A program made the translations under genes and the position numbers. A model generated the notes under the pieces. That model was not told the origin of the DNA, did not search any database, and saw only the letters and a list, made by a program, of their open reading frames with translations. A stretch of DNA of 64,000 nucleotides from contig NZ_BCNB01000006.1 of the NCBI RefSeq assembly GCF_001485575.1, forward strand, positions 1,674,001 to 1,738,000. Direction: 5' to 3'. Position 1 is the stretch's first letter. Each line of letters begins with the position of its first letter. The stretch comes from Haloarcula sp. CBA1127. GTDB taxonomy: Archaea > Halobacteriota > Halobacteria > Halobacteriales > Haloarculaceae. Of this stretch, positions 61,559-64,000 are shown piece after piece.

Positions 61559-61936
61559 TTATGTCTCCTTTCGCACCTCGGACCAGAGGTTTTCGAGTCG
61601 TTGGTCCGGCGTCCGAGCGCGGTGTGAGATGTCGACGGTGAGCGACAGTTCCTCGTCGAGACTGATGACGACCTCCTCGAAGTCGATCGCGTATCGGCTG
61701 GCGTGTTGGCCGTCGGACCGGACCTCGACGCCCTCGTACAGCAACGAGGACTCCGTCAGCAATTCGAGTTTTCGGTAGGTCGTCGATAGCGGTACGCCGC
61801 TCCGATCGGATATCTCGCTCGCCGTCAACGGTTCCTCCAGTACGCTGACGATGGCGCGACAATCCTCGTCGTCGAGTGCGTCGAGGACCGTCTGTAACTC
61901 CGGCGTCTCCTCGTCAGCGAACGGGTCCCGGACCAT
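61559..61936 (-). CDS. ArsR-like winged helix-turn-helix regulator
   Basis: A 125-residue transcription regulator. ELQTVLDALDDEDCRAIVSVLEEPLTASEISDRSGVPLSTTYRKLELLTESSLLYEG is a winged HTH with the recognition helix in SGVPLSTTYRKLELL. No metal-binding cysteine motif is seen. It is divergent from the multicopper oxidase gene and may control it and its own operon. A TTAAAC box on the minus strand lies about 30 nt before the ATG at 61936. The longer frame upstream is promoter DNA. Confidence 0.82.
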   Translation of the reverse strand: MVRDPFADEETPELQTVLDALDDEDCRAIVSVLEEPLTASEISDRSGVPLSTTYRKLELLTESSLLYEGVEVRSDGQHASRYAIDFEEVVISLDEELSLTVDISHRARTPDQRLENLWSEVRKET

Positions 61937-62147
61937 CCTTGCCCGACACTGCCCGCCCAAGACGTTTAATGTAACCGACTTGGGAGCGCTTACCGCCCGA
62001 CACAGCCGACGTTTCCGCCACACAGCACGCAATATATGGGGGACTTATCTGTAACCGTGCCCTGGTTCCCAGTAACTGAGAACGGTTCTGCCGGCCTGAG
62101 AACTGGCTTTGGGGGTTTATACTGTGGTGTCTTACCCCCAGTTGCTT
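61937..62147. promoter_or_regulatory. Divergent promoter region of the HTH regulator and multicopper oxidase
   Basis: On the plus strand TTTATAC (62116-62122) is a TATA box 25-30 nt before the oxidase ATG at 62148, giving a leaderless transcript. It is flanked by TGGGGGT (62110-62116) and ACCCCCA (62134-62140), a 7-base inverted repeat spanning the TATA and start area, a possible operator. An AGAAC/GTTCT pair lies near 62079-62089. No CCGAA-N4-TTCGG site was found here. Confidence 0.5.
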
Positions 62148-63299
62148 ATGGAAGACCAGATCGGCGCACCCGGATCGGGCATCTCCCGTCGTGACTTCGT
62201 GAAAGCCTCCGGCCTCGGTGGCACGGTCGCGCTTGCGGGCTGTACCGCCCCGGGTGAGGTTCCAACCGAAGAGTCAGTCGACGCCAGTACGACCCCAGCA
62301 CAATCTGACGGGGACCTCCCGACCACGTCTCCCCCGGAAATCGTCAACGTCGACGAGCAGGGTGGCGAAGTGACGCTGTCCTCCGTTCCCGCCAAACACG
62401 AGGCCCATCCCGGCAAATCGATGGGCGGCCCCGTCGAACTCCCGAAGGTGTGGGCGTTCAAAGCCGACGACGGCGAACCGAGCGTCCCCGGTCCGATTCT
62501 CCGGACGACGGAGGGCGAGGACATGGAGGTCACCTTCGACAACACGGACGGCATGCGCCCGCACACGGTCCACTTCCACGCCGTCCAGAAGCAGTGGGAA
62601 GACGACGGTGTCCCGACGACGACGGGCATCCGCATCGACCCCGGCGAGAAGCACACCTACACGATCCCCGCGAATGTGACGGGCACGCATCTCTACCACT
62701 GCCACTACCAGACCCATCGTCACATCGACATGGGGATGTATGGTATCTTCCGCGTCGACCCGAAGGGGTACGAACCGGCCGACAAGGAGTACTTCATGAC
62801 GCTGAAGGAGTGGGACTCCCGGCTGAACCAGCAGATGGCTGGCATGGACGCCAACTACGACGTTCGCAACCGCCGCCCCGATACGTTCACCGTCAACGGC
62901 AAGTCGGCACCCCGGACGCTGCACCCCGAGGACGGCTCGCCGATCATCGTCGAGCAGGGCGACACGGTGCGTATCCACATGTGTAACAACGGGTACATGG
63001 ACCACCCGATGCACATCCACAACCACCGCTTCCAGGTGACCCACAAGGACGGCGGGAAGATTCCGGAAGCTGCCCGCCACGACCAGGACATCACCAGTAT
63101 CCCGCCCGCCGGACGGCACACGATCGAGTTCGAAGCCGACGCCGACCCCGGCATCTACCTCGCGCACTGTCACAAGGTCAGCCACGCGATGAACGGGACC
63201 GCGTACCCCGGTGGGATGATCACCGGTGTCGTCTACAAAGAGGCGATGGACACTGACATCTTCAAACAGCTGATGGACTACGCCGGCTACGAAGCGTAA
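62148..63299 (+). CDS. Two-domain multicopper oxidase, Tat-exported lipoprotein
   Basis: A 383-residue protein with Tat signal (SRRDFVKASG), lipobox ALAGC (C32), and two cupredoxin domains. Domain 1 has RPHTVHFHAV and YHCHYQTHRHIDMGM; domain 2 has DHPMHIHNHRF and AHCHKVSHAMNG...PGGM. Both domains thus show the HCH-x3-H-x4+-M pattern of multicopper oxidases, with HxHxH for the type 2/3 copper cluster. Copper nitrite reductase (NirK), a related family, usually has a different type 1 region in domain 1, so laccase-like oxidation is favoured here over nitrite reduction, although such genes may carry a nirK label. It has a leaderless-type promoter and is divergent from an HTH gene. Confidence 0.8.
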   Translation: MEDQIGAPGSGISRRDFVKASGLGGTVALAGCTAPGEVPTEESVDASTTPAQSDGDLPTTSPPEIVNVDEQGGEVTLSSVPAKHEAHPGKSMGGPVELPKVWAFKADDGEPSVPGPILRTTEGEDMEVTFDNTDGMRPHTVHFHAVQKQWEDDGVPTTTGIRIDPGEKHTYTIPANVTGTHLYHCHYQTHRHIDMGMYGIFRVDPKGYEPADKEYFMTLKEWDSRLNQQMAGMDANYDVRNRRPDTFTVNGKSAPRTLHPEDGSPIIVEQGDTVRIHMCNNGYMDHPMHIHNHRFQVTHKDGGKIPEAARHDQDITSIPPAGRHTIEFEADADPGIYLAHCHKVSHAMNGTAYPGGMITGVVYKEAMDTDIFKQLMDYAGYEA

Positions 63300-63558
63300 G
63301 ACGGCGACCCCGCGTGTCGATTCGCGTCGGAGCGGCTTTTAGTCGGCATCCAGTCCACAAGTGGAACTACGTTCCTGTCGAGGAGCAGAGGACAGTGCCG
63401 GTAGTAAACAAGATAGCGCTATATCAAAACCAGTATCCAGAGAAGACGAGAAACCCAGTGTCTCAAACAGCTGAGGGTTTCGGTGACATTCAATATCGGT
63501 ACGGTCCCGTTTCTCCGAGTGTGGGTTCGAAGATTTGGTGTGCTACCATGTACGCAGC

Positions 63559-64000
63559 TTATGTATCGTGACCCGACGACCGACCCTCAGTAGCAGACGG
63601 GTGGTGCCCACCATCGGTTGCGGCCACTGACTCAGTTGTCGCCTCGGGCGGCGTTCCGGCCCCTGTGCCGGTGTTGAAATTCGACACTTGGTCGTGCAGT
63701 TCGTCAGCGAGCGCGGACATTTGCTGGACGGTATCAGCGGTCTCTGACAGAGACGCTGTCTGTTCTTCGGTCGCGGCCGATACGTTGCTCGCCTCGGCCG
63801 CGGTCTGCTGACTGACACTGGAAACTTCATCGACCATCGAGACGACCTCTTCGGAAGAGGCCGCTTGGTCGTCGGTGGCAGCGCTGATCTCTTGGATGCC
63901 GCTTTCGGCCTCCTGAACGGCGTTGGCGATCTCGTCGAACATCTTGATGGCGTCCCCGATCGTGTTAGACCCGCGTTCGACGCGGTCGCTCATCTGTTGC
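63559..64000 (-). CDS. Methyl-accepting transducer, C-terminal part, cut by window edge
   Basis: The last about 147 residues of a haloarchaeal transducer (Htr-type). SSEEVVSMVDEVSSVSQQTAAEASNVSAATEEQTASLSETADTVQQMSALADELH is the coiled-coil end of the cytoplasmic signalling domain with adaptation-helix E/Q positions. A disordered tail (GTGAGTPPEATTESVAATDG) follows. The frame is still open at base 64000; sensory and membrane parts lie beyond the edge. Confidence 0.9.
   Translation of the reverse strand, partial: QQMSDRVERGSNTIGDAIKMFDEIANAVQEAESGIQEISAATDDQAASSEEVVSMVDEVSSVSQQTAAEASNVSAATEEQTASLSETADTVQQMSALADELHDQVSNFNTGTGAGTPPEATTESVAATDGGHHPSATEGRSSGHDT

Noticed and set aside
62148-63299. 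A firm nirK (copper nitrite reductase) call.
   Set aside because: The first domain has HCH-x3-H rather than the usual NirK type 1 arrangement, and the second has complete multicopper-oxidase motifs; kept as an alternative only.
1-64000. CRISPR arrays, rRNA genes or complete insertion sequences.
   Set aside because: No regularly spaced repeats, rRNA-like conserved stretches or transposase motifs with terminal repeats were seen on reading the window.

Overview
The window comes from a halophilic archaeon of the class Halobacteria, most likely Haloarcula or a close relative. The proteins are strongly acidic, codons end mostly in G or C, many genes sit about 25-30 nt downstream of TATA-like boxes and look leaderless, secreted proteins carry Tat/lipobox signals, and two S-layer glycoproteins carry PGF-CTERM anchors. 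No rRNA genes, CRISPR array or intact insertion sequence were seen. The organism is inferred, not proven.

Layout. 1-5.8 kb: amino acid, riboflavin and purine metabolism (aminotransferase, ribH, Agl23-like membrane protein, purK) and a halocyanin. 6.0-8.4 kb: the archaeal rps15 / RecJ-like / pcc1 / rps3ae operon. 8.7-20.1 kb: a block of pilin-like surface proteins: two large tandem paralogues, a five-gene overlapping operon on the minus strand, tRNA-Ala, and a 1267-residue protein with Ig-like repeats. 20.3-24.7 kb: the rpl11 and rpl1-rpl10-rpl12 units and a DRG-type GTPase. 26.3-34.1 kb: two tandem S-layer genes followed by archaeosortase A, the membrane enzyme expected to process their C-termini. 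34.1-36.0 kb: dph5 and trm5. 36.0-43.2 kb: a small HTH gene, an SLC13-type carrier, and a complete five-gene branched-chain-type ABC importer with a UspA gene. 43.3-51.6 kb: tRNA-Thr, an alcohol dehydrogenase, a lipoprotein, coxC, membrane and zinc-finger genes, rpo11 and hisF. 51.7-56.3 kb: a FIST-histidine kinase pair and purL. 57.6-63.3 kb: a probable anaerobic/nitrogen-oxide-related cluster (two DUF2249 proteins, a cupin, a stand-alone HemA C-terminal-like protein, an oxidase-like membrane protein, a two-domain multicopper oxidase and an HTH regulator). The right edge cuts a chemotaxis-type transducer.

The strongest unexplained signals are: (a) a palindrome CCGAA-N4-TTCGG centred at exactly the same distance from the start codons in two divergent promoters of the 57.6-60.8 kb cluster; (b) a 30-codon upstream reading frame in the leader of both S-layer genes; (c) S-layer terminator hairpins that differ by a compensatory base-pair change; (d) a family of pilin-like proteins on both strands sharing a Y-(E/Q)-(A/G)-GGV-(W/Y)-R motif; (e) a 21-nt palindrome at the expected transcription start of the ABC importer operon; and (f) 5'-terminal hairpins with the same AUCC loop in the expected leaders of two ribosomal operons.
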